A stretch of DNA of 64,000 nucleotides, from positions 41,331,894 to 41,395,893 of the forward strand of contig OX457026.1 of assembly GCA_949752745.1 (NCBI GenBank), read 5' to 3'. Origin of the DNA: Protula sp. h YS-2021. Taxonomy: Eukaryota > Annelida > Polychaeta > Sabellida > Serpulidae. This document shows, piece after piece, positions 23,305 through 34,258 of the stretch. The position numbers and the translations under genes are program-made. Every line of letters starts with the position of its first letter. The first letter of the stretch is position 1. The notes beneath the pieces are model-generated. The model was not told the origin of the DNA, did not search any database, and saw only the letters and a list, made by a program, of their open reading frames with translations.

Positions 23305-25139
23305 TCATGAACTGATAACTGTCCGTAATTTCAGATTGCTCATGGTGAATGCAATATATTTCTCAATGGTGTTGAGAATGACTGTAATCGTTTCATTTTT
23401 GAATTTTCCAGTTTCTTCCATGATCAAATGACTGTCATAGCCTCGTAAATTGTGGAAAAATACAGGGATGATAAAAGAATCTTTATCTTCCTGCTTATCC
23501 TTTCTGAGTCGGAATTGCAAGTTGCATTCATTATGCGCAGCTCCGCGGTATTTGTGATTGATATGATCACGATCTCTCACACGATCCGCTCCTACGGGCT
23601 CATGACAAATGTAGCAATCAGTGGCGTTCTTGAAATTCTCTTTGTCTTCGCGAGTCATTACCATTTCCTTTGGCTGCTCTAAACCACGTACAATATGATC
23701 ACGCTCATTCGTGCACGTGTGTCGTACTGGCTGACAACCACATAAGCGAAGCTGTTTGGACGATGATGCTGATACTTGTCTCCTTCTTCATGCTTTTTCG
23801 TGAAACATTCAAAGTCGGCATAAATCACAAAAGGTGCTCGCTGTTGTTTGGCTACATTCTTAAAATTGATGAAAGGTTCCTTGGGGAATGATAAACGTTG
23901 TGCTCCATGCTTGCCACACACTTCACGATGCTTGTCTAAAAGATCTTGTCGTATAAACCCGTGAAGGCAGTTGAAACAATAAAATGCTGCATGGTGATGC
24001 TTTGATCGATAACCCATAAGTCTGCTGAAATTCTTGACGAGGCAGTAATGCATTTTCTTGTTACTGCTAATCAAAAGTAAGTTGATATCTGTCGCGTTAG
24101 TGTTTCGACTAAGTTGTATCGGAACAACTACATCTTGTTCATATCCAAACACGTTGATAGACACATCGTTCTCCTTTTCAAACTTTGGAATGTCCGTAAT
24201 CGGTGTGGGAAATGTCATGCCTTCCACCTTTTATTCTTTCACAAATGGTTTGTAATGATTCACGCGATTTGGATTGCTCTTACAAGGGTGAAGGTAAGCC
24301 AAAACGGACCATAAGAGACACTTGTTGTCGTCATTCTTAATGTTCAACACAGCCTTCGTATTCTTCACTTTCTTCGGTAGTGGGATAAAACTGCTTGCTT
24401 CCAGAGGCATTAACGTAGCTGTATGTACTTCAATGTACAATATGTTATCCAACACCCAGCCAGAACCTTGTCGCTCATGCCAATCAAACTTGCTAAACAA
24501 TTCTTTATAGGCTTCTGGCAAGTCCTGCTCAATACCCACTGGATTGTATGCTGAATATGTTGGACTGCTGAGAAAGGCATTATCCACTTGTTCTATCATA
24601 ACACCTTCAGCATTTGGCGTTAGTTTCGTGAAGCGAGCATGCACCACGATATACCATTTCATTCCATGGTTTAACGTCTCTAGCAAATGTGTTTTAATCC
24701 GGTTCTCTTGTTGTCGCATTTCAAGTAGTAAATCCGATCCATCTTCAGACTCAAACCGTTTTTCCTGTGTGTTTTCGCCAAGACTAACTCTTCTGCCTTT
24801 CCCTACTTGAACTGTCTTTGCAGCTTGTTCCCCCATCTTCACACATGCATGTGCATCAAACGCATCCATAGATGGAAATAGTTTAATGCATTCACAGCAG
24901 AGGAACGGATCAGGTCTGTCAATGCCATCTTGTTCCGTCTTTCGTCTCTTGGCTTCAATCTCCTCAACAAGCTCATGAGCACGTTTCAACTCAGCTGGTT
25001 TGCACCTATGTGCTTCAAACAATTTCAGAGATGGAAATGTCACATTACAACAATGACAGAAGACTGAATTCGTTGCCATCGTTGTTGTTGTCTCGTCAAC
25101 TGCTAGAACTGATATAGGCGAAATGCGTGTCTCGCTCAT
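23305..25139 (-). pseudogene. Protein-primed family-B DNA polymerase relic (Polinton-like)
   Basis: The reading frame starts at 25139. It has two C2H2-like fingers (CHCCNVTF...HRC and CCECIKLF...HAC), then after an in-frame stop at 24231-24233 continues with a third finger (CFNCLHGF...H...C) and the ExoI box YADFECF. A frameshift near 23680-23750 is followed by a C-x2-C...RDRDH...RGAAH..CN metal-binding module and the ExoII box FHNLRGYDSHL. It stops near 23305, so the polymerase palm (DTDS) is missing. About 600 codons of an expected 1,000 or more remain. This arrangement is known from Polinton/Maverick-type and related metazoan polymerase genes. No capsid, integrase or terminal repeats were seen nearby, so only a fragment remains. 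It cannot be functional. Confidence 0.8.
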
Positions 25140-25349
25140 CCATTTATACCACTCAGGGCTTTGCCGCCAAACTGTTCAGTTCCGAAATTCGTGGGGAGAT
25201 GCCTGAAAAATAAATACAAAAATTTTATGATGATAACATGTTGAAAAATACGATGGCGTAATATGTTCTTCCAAAAAATAATTCGAACAAATGTTTGGGG
25301 AGCGCCATTCGAACACCCGTCTTTGAATGGGGCGGGGTGTGCTCCAACC

Positions 25350-25985
25350 AACGTGCTTACAGCCACCTATGCAAATAGTTCCCCCTATGTCAAAACTAAG
25401 ACATCAAACTAAATCAAACGGTGAAATTTTCATTCAAATCGGTTAACCATGACGGAAGTTATCTCACTTTTAAAGTTTAACATTTTAAGGTGAACCCATG
25501 ATGCATACAGCCACCTGCGCAAATAGCCCTACTGTAAACTAGACATAAAACTGAATCCAATGGTTTTTCATTCAAATCGGTCAACCATAAAGAAAGTTAT
25601 CCCACTTTTTCACTTTTTACAAAGTTAAAATGGCGACATGTCAAAATTATGCATACAGCCGCCTGCGCAAATAGCCCTATGACTACTTAATGTTAAAACT
25701 AGATATAAAACTGAATGAAACAGTTAAATCTTCATGCAAATCGATCAACTATAGCGAAAGTTATCTCACTTTTTAACTTTTTTAAAAGTTAAAAAAATGG
25801 CGGCATGTCAAAATTATGGATACAGCCACCTAGCCTATGACCACTTTATGTCAAAACTAGATATAAAACTGAATCAAAGAGTAAAATTTTCATGCAAATC
25901 GGTCAACCATAACGAAAGTTATCTCACTTTTTCACTTTTTTAAAAAGTTTCAATTATGCTTATAACCACCTATGCAAATAACCAC
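25350..25985. repeat. Diverged tandem repeat, unit 140-170 bp, four copies
   Basis: The phrase acagccacctgcgcaaatag starts near 25360, 25503, 25652 and 25821, with a fifth partial start near 25961. Each copy ends with gaaagttatctcactttttc. Copies differ by many substitutions and small indels. Confidence 0.85.
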
Positions 25986-26129
25986 TTACTGAAATGGCTC
26001 CCATTGTTGTTGCATCAATCGTTAATATGAATGGGGAGGTCATCCTTATATACCACTTAGACTTTGTCAAAAATGGTGTGTAACTCGCCAAACAACACTT
26101 TTTTTAGCTGACTTGGCTGAATTTTGCTC

Positions 26130-26400
26130 TCCTAGGGGGGAGGGGGGGGGGTCCTCACTTTCTCACAGTGGTTAGGCCGCCTAGGAGGGGGGAGGTCCTC
26201 ACTTTCTCACTACGGTTACACCACCTATTATGATGTCATAAATATTATGACGTCATAATGGGTTCCACACATGGTATGTTCTAGGGTTAGGGTTAGGCCG
26301 CCTAAGGGGGGGGGGGAGGTCCTCACTTTATCACCATTTTTACGCCGCCTATGATGACGTCATTATGACGTCACTTCCTGTTTTCGGACCACCATTTCCC
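26130..26400. repeat. G-rich short tandem repeat
   Basis: Three copies of ggggaggtcctcactttctcac followed by a gccgcctat phrase, with poly-G runs of up to about 13, interleaved with tgacgtcat palindromes. Confidence 0.8.
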
Positions 26401-27302
26401 TACTACTGGTGACCCCCTCCCCCCCCAAAAAAAAATGCCAAAAGGGGGCATTTTTAATTTTCTGGAAGCAAATTTTCAAAATGTTGTTATTTCCACGATT
26501 TGGATCTGATTCCTCTCAAATTTGGTACCAATGTTTACTCGGTAGGTCTCACTTGAATTTTTTTCAACAGAACGCTCTTTCCCGACTGCAATGAAATGTC
26601 GATTCCTACTGCTGCAAGAGTTGAAAAGCTTTATTTCAGCTGTAATTTTCTGACGCATATAGAAAGCCGGATGTTAGTTTGAAAAAAATGTTAATATATG
26701 CATATATTAGCCCACCCCTCCTCCCCACTACATTCAGACAAGGAATTGGTTTCACTTTTGGGCTAGCAGTGACAGTGTGTACTGGAAGATTTTTTTGGCT
26801 GGCTGCATGGAAGCTTTCGGCATTGATCTCAAGTACTTAAAATAGCAGCATAGCCTCGGCACATTCTGCATAACTGTTCTGTCAAGTAACAGTCGCTGGA
26901 AGTGAGGCGAGTTCTAGCTGACGCGGAGTCGGAACTCTTTTTATAACCAGCTATTAAAATTAATGTTGGGTAATCAAAAATATATGTTCACAGCTGCATC
27001 TATACCTATTGCTGTAAATCAAACTACGCGTTTATTAATATTTTTATTGTTTGTCAGATTTCAGCAGAAACGGGAGCAATAACCTTCTTTGTAAGGAAAA
27101 CGAGAATTTGGAGACATTTTCTATCGAATTTACTCGCAGATTGGATACAACTGCTAGAGCACTAATCCTCCTCTTTCACATAAGAATACACGGAGAGTAA
27201 TGGCCGCATCAAAACAGGTTAGATTCTAGTGACTGAGCAAGCGTAAATTGCTGACCAACGGGTAATTAGCCATCCACCCCCTGGGGGGGGGGGGGGGGAT
27301 TT
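26401..27302. other. Dispersed repeat remnants, no gene
   Basis: 26425-26560 matches the 'aaatgcttcttc...caaatttt' core repeat seen at 31540-32350. The rest is AT-rich without recognisable coding sequence. A poly-G run of about 17 lies at 27282-27298. Confidence 0.4.
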
Positions 27303-27980
27303 CCCAGCAAACAACCGACGTCTTTTGTTGGTTGAAAAAAGGATGGATTTTGATCGCAACGACTTCACAACCATATTCCGAATAAATAAGGTTGTAAAAT
27401 GGGTAGAAATACGTCACGACCTATTTCCCCGAAACCCGATTTTATTCCGACGTCGGTGCGACGTTGGTTTTCTGACGTTATTCCAACGTTGCAAAAACGA
27501 CCAAAAAGCGATGAACATTTATTATCGCTCAGCGGAAATGGAAGTCATTTTGAAAAAGAGGAAGAAAATTTTAGAATTTTGATGGCGCGTCGGTATTTTT
27601 CTTCCTAGATTGTAAACATTTACATGAAAAATGCTTTGATGTGTACTTCACAACAGCAGTTGAATGATTAATTATCTATTAATTATATAACTCTATACTC
27701 CATTTTTTGTAAGACGTGTCTAAGACTGGTCGTTTCAAGCTGGTAAACCCGACGTCAGTTTCAGGTCGGAATCCGATGTCGGTTCCAATTCCATATGCAA
27801 CCTACAACCGACTTAATTCCGACGTCGGATTTAGGTCGGAACCCGACGTCATACTGACGTTAAAAACCCGACGTCGGTTCCATTTCATAAACAACCAAAA
27901 CCGGCACGTCAGTCCGACGGAGGAAACGTCGGGTCATGACGTCGACCCGACGTCATTCTGACGTCTTAATGTTTGCTGGG
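27303..27980. mobile_element. DNA transposon/MITE with CCCAGCAAACA ends
   Basis: CCCAGCAAACA at 27303-27313 and TGTTTGCTGGG at 27970-27980 are perfect inverted ends, both flanked by ttt. The interior has many cgacgtcgg palindromes and cgacgtc phrases. The 85-codon ORF inside has no known domain. Superfamily not assigned. Confidence 0.75.
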
Positions 27981-28299
27981 TTTCGCTAAAATTTCGGTAA
28001 AAATGGGGGGGGGGGGGGTTATTTTCATTCATGACAAAAGTCACGCTTAAGAATCCTTTCAGTTTCACTTTTCATTAATGAGGAAAGAACATGATTCATC
28101 GTTTCCATTTCCTATTCGCTTCTTTGCATTTGGGAGGTATACAATAACACTTGCCAAGTCGAATACTTGCAAAGAGATTATTGAAGTGGTATGTGGCCAA
28201 TGTGTCGGACCTTTTTTCTCTCTTTACTGATCCGTCACCCTAGGACTCCCAAATGGCGCACATATGTAGCACTGATCTGAAGTTGTGTTCCTCACTTTT

Positions 28300-28735
28300 T
28301 AGTCCCCGTCCCCCGCACAGCGCGGAGCCGGGTACTCATGAAACGGGCCGCGTCTGTCTGTCCCCATCTATAGTGTTAAGTTGGTATGCGCCATATCTCA
28401 GTAACTAATACAGTGATTTTATTTCTTTCGTGCAGCAAGATAATGCATATATTGCAGATGTGCAACGCGAAGTTAACTTGAGAGATTTTTGAAATCTTAT
28501 CAAAATGTGTAATATCCCCGATCTATAGCGGTAGTTTTGTACGCACCATAACTCAGTGACTAATACAGTTATTTCATTTCTTTCTTGCATCGAGAGAGAC
28601 CACAGAGGGGTCGTTTATTGCAGATGTGCTTTTTCAAAATAAATCCCCTTTGTTACTCGCAATTTAGAAAAGAACTCTTCATTTCAAAGACGGGGGACTT
28701 AACCAGTTCACTGGTATCCTAGTTTTTTTTCGGTC
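28300..28735. repeat. Pearl-like dispersed element
   Basis: Begins with agtccccgtcccccgcac and a gtctgtctgtcc microsatellite, then two diverged units of about 150 bp (atctatagtgttaagttggt / atctatagcggtagttttgt), then a tail with gacgggggacttaac. A head, a microsatellite, a tandem core and a tail is the architecture described for pearl/DINE-type non-autonomous elements. Confidence 0.5.
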
Positions 28736-29290
28736 TTATTTTCATTTTTATCATCAAAACCTGAAGCCAAAGAAAACAAAACAGGAAGATTTTTTATCAA
28801 GAAATACAACACTTAAGGTCTGCAGCAGCATTTGCGCACAGGCCTCTTGCATCTGCCAAACAGCCACACTGTTCGTTACATAAATGATGTGTGCTTATTT
28901 GCATAAGCCAAATAGTTGAACATAGAGAAATGCGTGTGTTGGTTTTATTGGAACGACGCAGGGATGCAAAATCTTGCCTGGACATTTGAAGTGCACTGAT
29001 TGTTCATATAAATTATCAGATTCAGTTGTTGTCTTTCCTGTCTAGGAAAAACAAATCAAAATCAGACTGAGACCTTTAAAAAATTACTCGAAGGGAGCAC
29101 TTGATTTAAAAAAAAAGAGGATATAGGATTTGTTTTGTCCGGCCGTGCGAAAGGCTTTTGGGTAGTGGTCTTGTATTCACAACTCCTCTGAACGGGTAAG
29201 CACACACATTTCAAATCCTATAAAGATTTTCTTCTCATATATTGTAGTTGTGCACCTCGTATTCAGTTTGTCCGACTTTTCATTTATTTA
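28736..29290. other. No feature seen
   Basis: AT-rich sequence without supported gene or clear repeat structure. Confidence 0.3.
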
Positions 29291-29294
29291 TTCC

Positions 29295-29605
29295 CTAAGA
29301 AGGGGGGGGGGGTGAATATATGCGATCGACTGTGTGCCTGTTCTGTCGGTCGGTCTGTCGGTCTGTCATCAACAGCTTGCTAACACAGTAACTTAAAAAC
29401 TGCTGAAAGAATTTTAATGAAACTTGGTATGTAGCCTCTATGGGAACAAACACAGATCGGTATTGTAAATGGGCCAGGTTCGTCCAAAGAAAATGCACCA
29501 GCTGGACTTAGAAAATTTCAGCTCTTGGTTGACTATTGATGGCCGTGTTTAACTGATATGGGGCTGTGGGGAATATGTGGACTACGAACACCGCTCTAGT
29601 TTATT
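29295..29605. repeat. Dispersed copy of the module inside the 2.08-kb unit
   Basis: Contains a poly-G run, tctgtcggtctgtcatcaac, ttaatgaaacttggtatgta, gggccaggttcgtcc and gaatatgtgg in the same order as 1535-1825 of the tandem array. Confidence 0.85.
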
Positions 29606-30185
29606 TAACCAAAATTGACGTCAAACTTAGCCATTTCATTTGCAAATAATGCATGCATTCAAACTGAACTTGTTAAATATGTCATACTGTGTTTATGTTG
29701 CAAAACGTGCGAAGGGCGCGGGGATTTGCAGCGTTTTGGTGCTCTTGTTATTCCAAATTTGCCACAGACAGAGAAAAAAACATGATAGAAGGTACCCACC
29801 TTGTGTGAGGTTTATTGGTTTCTCTGTGTATTTCTTTGTCTGAGTTGTTAACATCTCAGAGGGATGGCCCTTGGCCTCAGGACGCCAGAGTGATCAGATC
29901 ATGGTGGGGAAATATTTTTGGCATCTTGGCATATGTCGATCCGATACTGTTACATCTGGCTTTATGAATTCTTACACAGACATGCCAGTGACCCTTAAAA
30001 ACCAACCAAAAGACGCAACTGGGGCTTCAGAAATGTGGCTTGAAAATCTTCACATCATGAAATGAAAGACTACACATGTGGCTTTGACATTCTCCGCAGT
30101 TGTAAGAATGTCGCTCCAGTAAAAAGTCGTTTCCAAACCGAGTAGCGAAAATTACACTTGCATGCCACAGAAAATAAGATTCTAC
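29606..30185. other. No feature seen
   Basis: No gene or repeat recognised; small ORFs here lack domains. Confidence 0.3.
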
Positions 30186-30189
30186 ACTC

Positions 30190-30500
30190 TTAAAATTCAG
30201 AACTGACCATGAACGAGGAGGTCAAGCTCACCGAGGCACCTCTTACATATCGTCTTTTAGACACACAGGCTCAAAAATAAGCTCAAAATCTCTCTATCTG
30301 TAATAACCGTTTTCTATATAATGATGAACTTCGGGTTCGAACCTTGAACATGACCCAGGAGGTCAATGTCAAAGAGGTTCCTCTACCTCTTACGTAACGC
30401 CTTTTAGACCAAAAGGGTCGAAAATAAGTTCAGAATCGATCTCTAACCGTTTTCGAGATAATGATCAACTTCGGATTTTTGACATTGAAGGCCAAGGTCA
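30190..30500. repeat. Two diverged tandem units of about 145 bp
   Basis: Each unit has gaggtcaa...gaggttcctct, cttttagac, a gtcgaaaataagttcaga-like phrase and a gataatgatcaacttcgg-like phrase. Confidence 0.65.
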
Positions 30501-30689
30501 AAACAATTTGCGGATTTCACGACGTTTCATCATGCCCTATCTGTGAGCTAAATTTCATCTTCCTTAATGTATATACTCTTAAGCCAATTGGAAAAACTGA
30601 AACGCTGCAGTCAACAGTACACACACGCTATAACCATCGCTTTCGTTGTACGCAGTTTGGCGATCAATATGACTATGCAGATATCATAA

Positions 30690-30880
30690 CACGTGCCTTA
30701 ACTGCCTAATGATGGCGGTTGCCTGTCTTATGATGGGCTTTAATAGCAAAATTTCAATTTCCATTTTTGCAAATAGTATGTGACTGAATTTCTAAAAAAA
30801 CTAGGCTTGCAACATTGTTTCTGCCAAATTTGCCTGGCCGTCTCAGAACAGTTCGCATGACAAGGTTATCGCGGAAAAAA
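30690..30880 (+). repeat. Dispersed repeat, partner of 41125-41310
   Basis: Both contain atgggctt(t/c)aat, caaa(a/g)tttcaat, tgaatttctaaaaaa, tctgccaaat and ataaggttat/caaggttat-like phrases in the same order. Confidence 0.6.
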
Positions 30881-30884
30881 CGTA

Positions 30885-31007
30885 TGGCGGTATATTTGTA
30901 CAGAAATTTCATGACGATCGCGCTCCAATATTTATTTTTGATCGCTATGGTATTTATGTATAATTAATAGACGAGAAAGTATTTACTTCTTTTGCGAACC
31001 ACTTTTT
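30885..31007 (+). repeat. Partial TATGGCGG MITE, cut by another element
   Basis: The end tatggcggtatatttg is followed by the internal phrase gcgaaccactttt, as in the copy at 17924-18387 on the other strand. The match stops where the GC-rich element at 31008 begins. Confidence 0.6.
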
Positions 31008-31462
31008 AGACCAGCCGACTATGTAGGAGTGTGTTCCGAGGCCCGGCACGTCCCGTCCCGACCACTGGTGTCGAGGCGGGCCGGGTCAGAACAGATTTCG
31101 GGCCAGGTCGGACCGGGCCATGCAGTATATATGTTTTTTGTCTGGACGTTTCCCCCTTTAGTGCTATCTTGATTCAGATGTGATCATCTCATGTTTTTTT
31201 TTTGTTTCTATTTTCTGTTCACTAATTTAACTACTGTGTTAGTTTATAGAGACTTTAAATGGAAACAAATAAATGGAAATAAATTCATTCAGAAGTTGAT
31301 AACAATAGAGTTACAGTATTAAATAAGAATAAAAGACCTTTTGCGTATGGTTTGTTTCTATGTTTACACTGCACATTAAATCCTGGCCCGAAAAGGTTGG
31401 TCTGTCCCGGCCCGACAGTAATCGCGTCGGAACACAGCCCTACAGCTATGTCGGGCTGGTCT
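31008..31462. mobile_element. GC-rich non-autonomous DNA transposon, hAT-like ends
   Basis: Imperfect inverted ends of about 33 bp: agaccagccgac...tgtgttccga on the left and tcggaacacagccc...gtcgggctggtct on the right. The interior has ggcccggcacgtcccgtcc-type palindromic GC-rich blocks. The inner TAGGGCTGTGTTCC phrase resembles hAT ends, but no 8-bp duplication is confirmed. Confidence 0.5.
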
Positions 31463-31539
31463 TATCACATCAATAGAGGGGCATCCGTCGTCTGTATGTA
31501 CGTGTGTAAACTTTTACTTAAAATATTTCATCTCCTTCA

Positions 31540-33142
31540 GTTTTGATAGGATTACTCTCAAATTTTACACGAATGTTCTCTACATAGGCCTCTCTTTAAA
31601 AATTTTTTTTGACGATCCGCCAAAAATTTGGCTGTTTCGGGGGAATTTGAAATTTTTCGGTTTGCCAATGTTCAAAATGCTTCTTCTACCACAATTTTAG
31701 TCAGATTTTCTTCAAATTTTGCACGAATATTCCCAGGTAGGCCTCTTTTTAAAACTTACTCACTTTGGCGATAAGCTAAAAATTGGCCAAATGGGGGCAT
31801 TTTAAAAAAATTTTTACCTAATTTTTAAAATGCTTCTTTTCCCTTAATTGTGATCGGATTTTTTTCCAATTTTGAACAGTTGTTCTCTAGGCAGGTCTCT
31901 CTTGAAAATTTACTTTTTTGGCGATCTGTCAAAAATTAGCGTTTAAGATTTTTTGTTGCCGGTTTTCAAGTGCTTCTTCTCGAACAATCTTGATCAGGTT
32001 TTCTTCAAATCTGGCACAAATGTTCTGAACATAGTCCTTCCTTGAAAGGTACTTTTTTTGGCAATCCGCCAAAAATTTGCCAAATGGGGGAGGCATTTTT
32101 TATGCCAAATTTTCAAAATGCTTCTCCAACAATTTTCATCGAATTCCTTTCCAATTTCGTACGATTGTTCTCTAGGCTGGGCTCTCTTGAAAAATTATTC
32201 TTTTTGGCGATCAGCCAAATATTGGCTAAATAGGGAGGCATTTTTAAAAATTTATTGGCGTTTAATTTTGTAAATGCTTCTTCTCCCACAATTTCCATTG
32301 TATTTCTTTCAAATTTTACACGATTCTTGTCCAGTTAGGCTCCTCTTGAAAAGTTAATTTTTTATGGCTATTATAATATTATAAAACCGAAATGCGGACT
32401 GCGCATCGACGCAAATTTGGTAAACATGCGCACTGGTTCGAAATCGAACTGCGCATCGACGCAAGTTCAGTCAACATGCGCAGCAATGTATATTAAATAA
32501 ACATGCGCAGTAAACATGCGCAGCAATGTATATTAAATAAACATGCGCACAGGTTCGCTTAGTGAACCGCACATCAACGCAAGCTAAATAAACATGCGCA
32601 CTGGTCCGAAATGCAAACCCCGCAAAATAATACATACCAAAACATTAAAACTTAAGTAAAGATGTTTTAGACGAGGCGTTTTCTTCTTTTCAAAAGACAC
32701 ATGTGTTTGGTCATATCACCATTCTCTGGTCGTTTCTGCTGCTTGAAATAACTGTGTATGCCTGACATACATGTCAACAGTACACGTGTGTGGGTACAAT
32801 TTCGATACGTTGTTCGAAGGTATCTCTGGTAGAGTACCAGAGAGACAAACGATCTGTTTCCAATTTTTCTGGGAAACAAATCTTTGTATGTATTTATCGG
32901 CCTATGTTCGGGTTCGTTGCTAAATTAATTATTCAGCTAGCTCTTTGCCATTTGGTCTTTTGAATCCCAATTTTTCATGGAAATTCAAATGTTCGTGCAC
33001 GCTGGATTTGGTCTTATCGCTTTCGTAAGCTGGGACTTGGTCCTTGTACAATGTGACTGCCATTTTTTTTCAACCAGACAAGCTTATTCATAGATTCACT
33101 AGATCTCGGCTGGTCACAGTGTCCCTGGACATTCTTGTTATT
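31540..33142 (+). mobile_element. Non-autonomous element with tandem core and hairpin-CTTG tail
   Basis: The core 31540-32360 has about five diverged units of about 150 bp (aaatgcttcttc, cgatccgccaaaaattggc, taggcctctcttgaaa). 32390-32620 has short units around aacatgcgcactggttcgaa. 32640-33142 is a unique tail ending in tgtccctggacattCTTGTTA. A second copy from tail and part of core lies at 53238-54256, with long runs of identical sequence. No coding capacity. The hairpin tail suggests a Helitron/Helentron-like mechanism, but CTTG is not the canonical CTRR end. Confidence 0.6.
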
Positions 33143-33159
33143 ATTAAAAAAAATCATAG

Positions 33160-33830
33160 AATGAATTAAATTTATCGCGCCCTATAATTAACTTTTCCAG
33201 TTCCAAAATTAAGAAATTACATTCGAACGCATGTTACATAAATGAACCAATCAGAGAGGTTTTAAACCTCGTGATAAAACGCATGTTCAGACAAACGGTT
33301 TTTAAAAGACAAGACGTTCAGTCAAGGTGTGCGAAAAAAGTTAATGGCGAGATTAAGAATATACATGAAATGTAAATGTTGCGCGGCTAACGAAATTGCC
33401 GCGATGCCATTCAAATGAACGCGAGAAAAATAAAATATACAACATGAACGTTTTGATTTTATGTACAGATGTGCCATACAAATACCGGTTGGAGAGCGCA
33501 CGTTGTGAAGTTTTTTCCACAATTATACCGCCACATCATCAATCAACGTCGTCACTGTGTTGTAACATAATTACATTTGGGAATTTGAAATCCCCTAGTT
33601 CAATGAATTCATACGATTCGGTAAAGTGTTTCCGTGTGATTCCTTTTTATGGCGGAATATTTGTCCAAAACATCAAAACGTACATGTTGTACATTTCATT
33701 TTGTCTTGCGGTCATTAAAATGGCCTCGCGACAATTTATATTAATAACACCCACGTGCAGAAATATTGACGTGGATGATAAAAAGTGGTTCGCGAAAGAA
33801 ATGTGAAATTTTTGCACAACGACACCACCA
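33160..33830. repeat. Fragments of TATGGCGG MITEs
   Basis: 33420-33535 ends in attataccgccac. 33648-33828 begins tatggcggaatatttg and ends acgacaccaccata, and shares cgtacatgttgtacatttc-like and agtggttcgcgaaag phrases with 17924-18387. Confidence 0.55.
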
Positions 33831-34140
33831 TACGTATCCGCCGTCGGACTGAAGTCAAAATTCGCTGTCTGATTTCAAATAATACGACGAAACTCAGCCA
33901 ATTTACGACGGCAAGGTCAGGCGTTGTTCATGTGTCACTTCGGCCTCGCATTCTGAAAAAAAAATTAAAAAAAAAAAAAACGCTGACTGTATTTGGTTTA
34001 CAGAGTTAAGACAAAGTCAGTTTTGTGATATTAAATACATCTGCATAGGGGCCGCATGCAGTTTAATTATGGATGGATATCGGGTGGGACCTTTTTTGCA
34101 AACCGTTCTTTTACAACAGGGCGATGGTGATGTGTTCTTT

Positions 34141-34258
34141 ATGGCTGCCCCTATGCTGTTCATCCAAAGTGACGACTCGAGAAGATGGCACATCAACCAG
34201 GAGGTTATTCATTTTCTGAGAGGGATAAAATGCCCAGTAGCTGCAGTAGCAATTGTGG
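34141..34258 (+). CDS. GBP-like gene, exon 1
   Basis: [16 protein letters not shown] through PVAAVAIV, donor g|gttcgt, phase 1. An upstream in-frame ATG at 34069 and an acceptor-like tacaacag at about 34119 leave the exon's left edge open; ATG 34141 fits the usual short GBP N-terminus. Confidence 0.8.
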
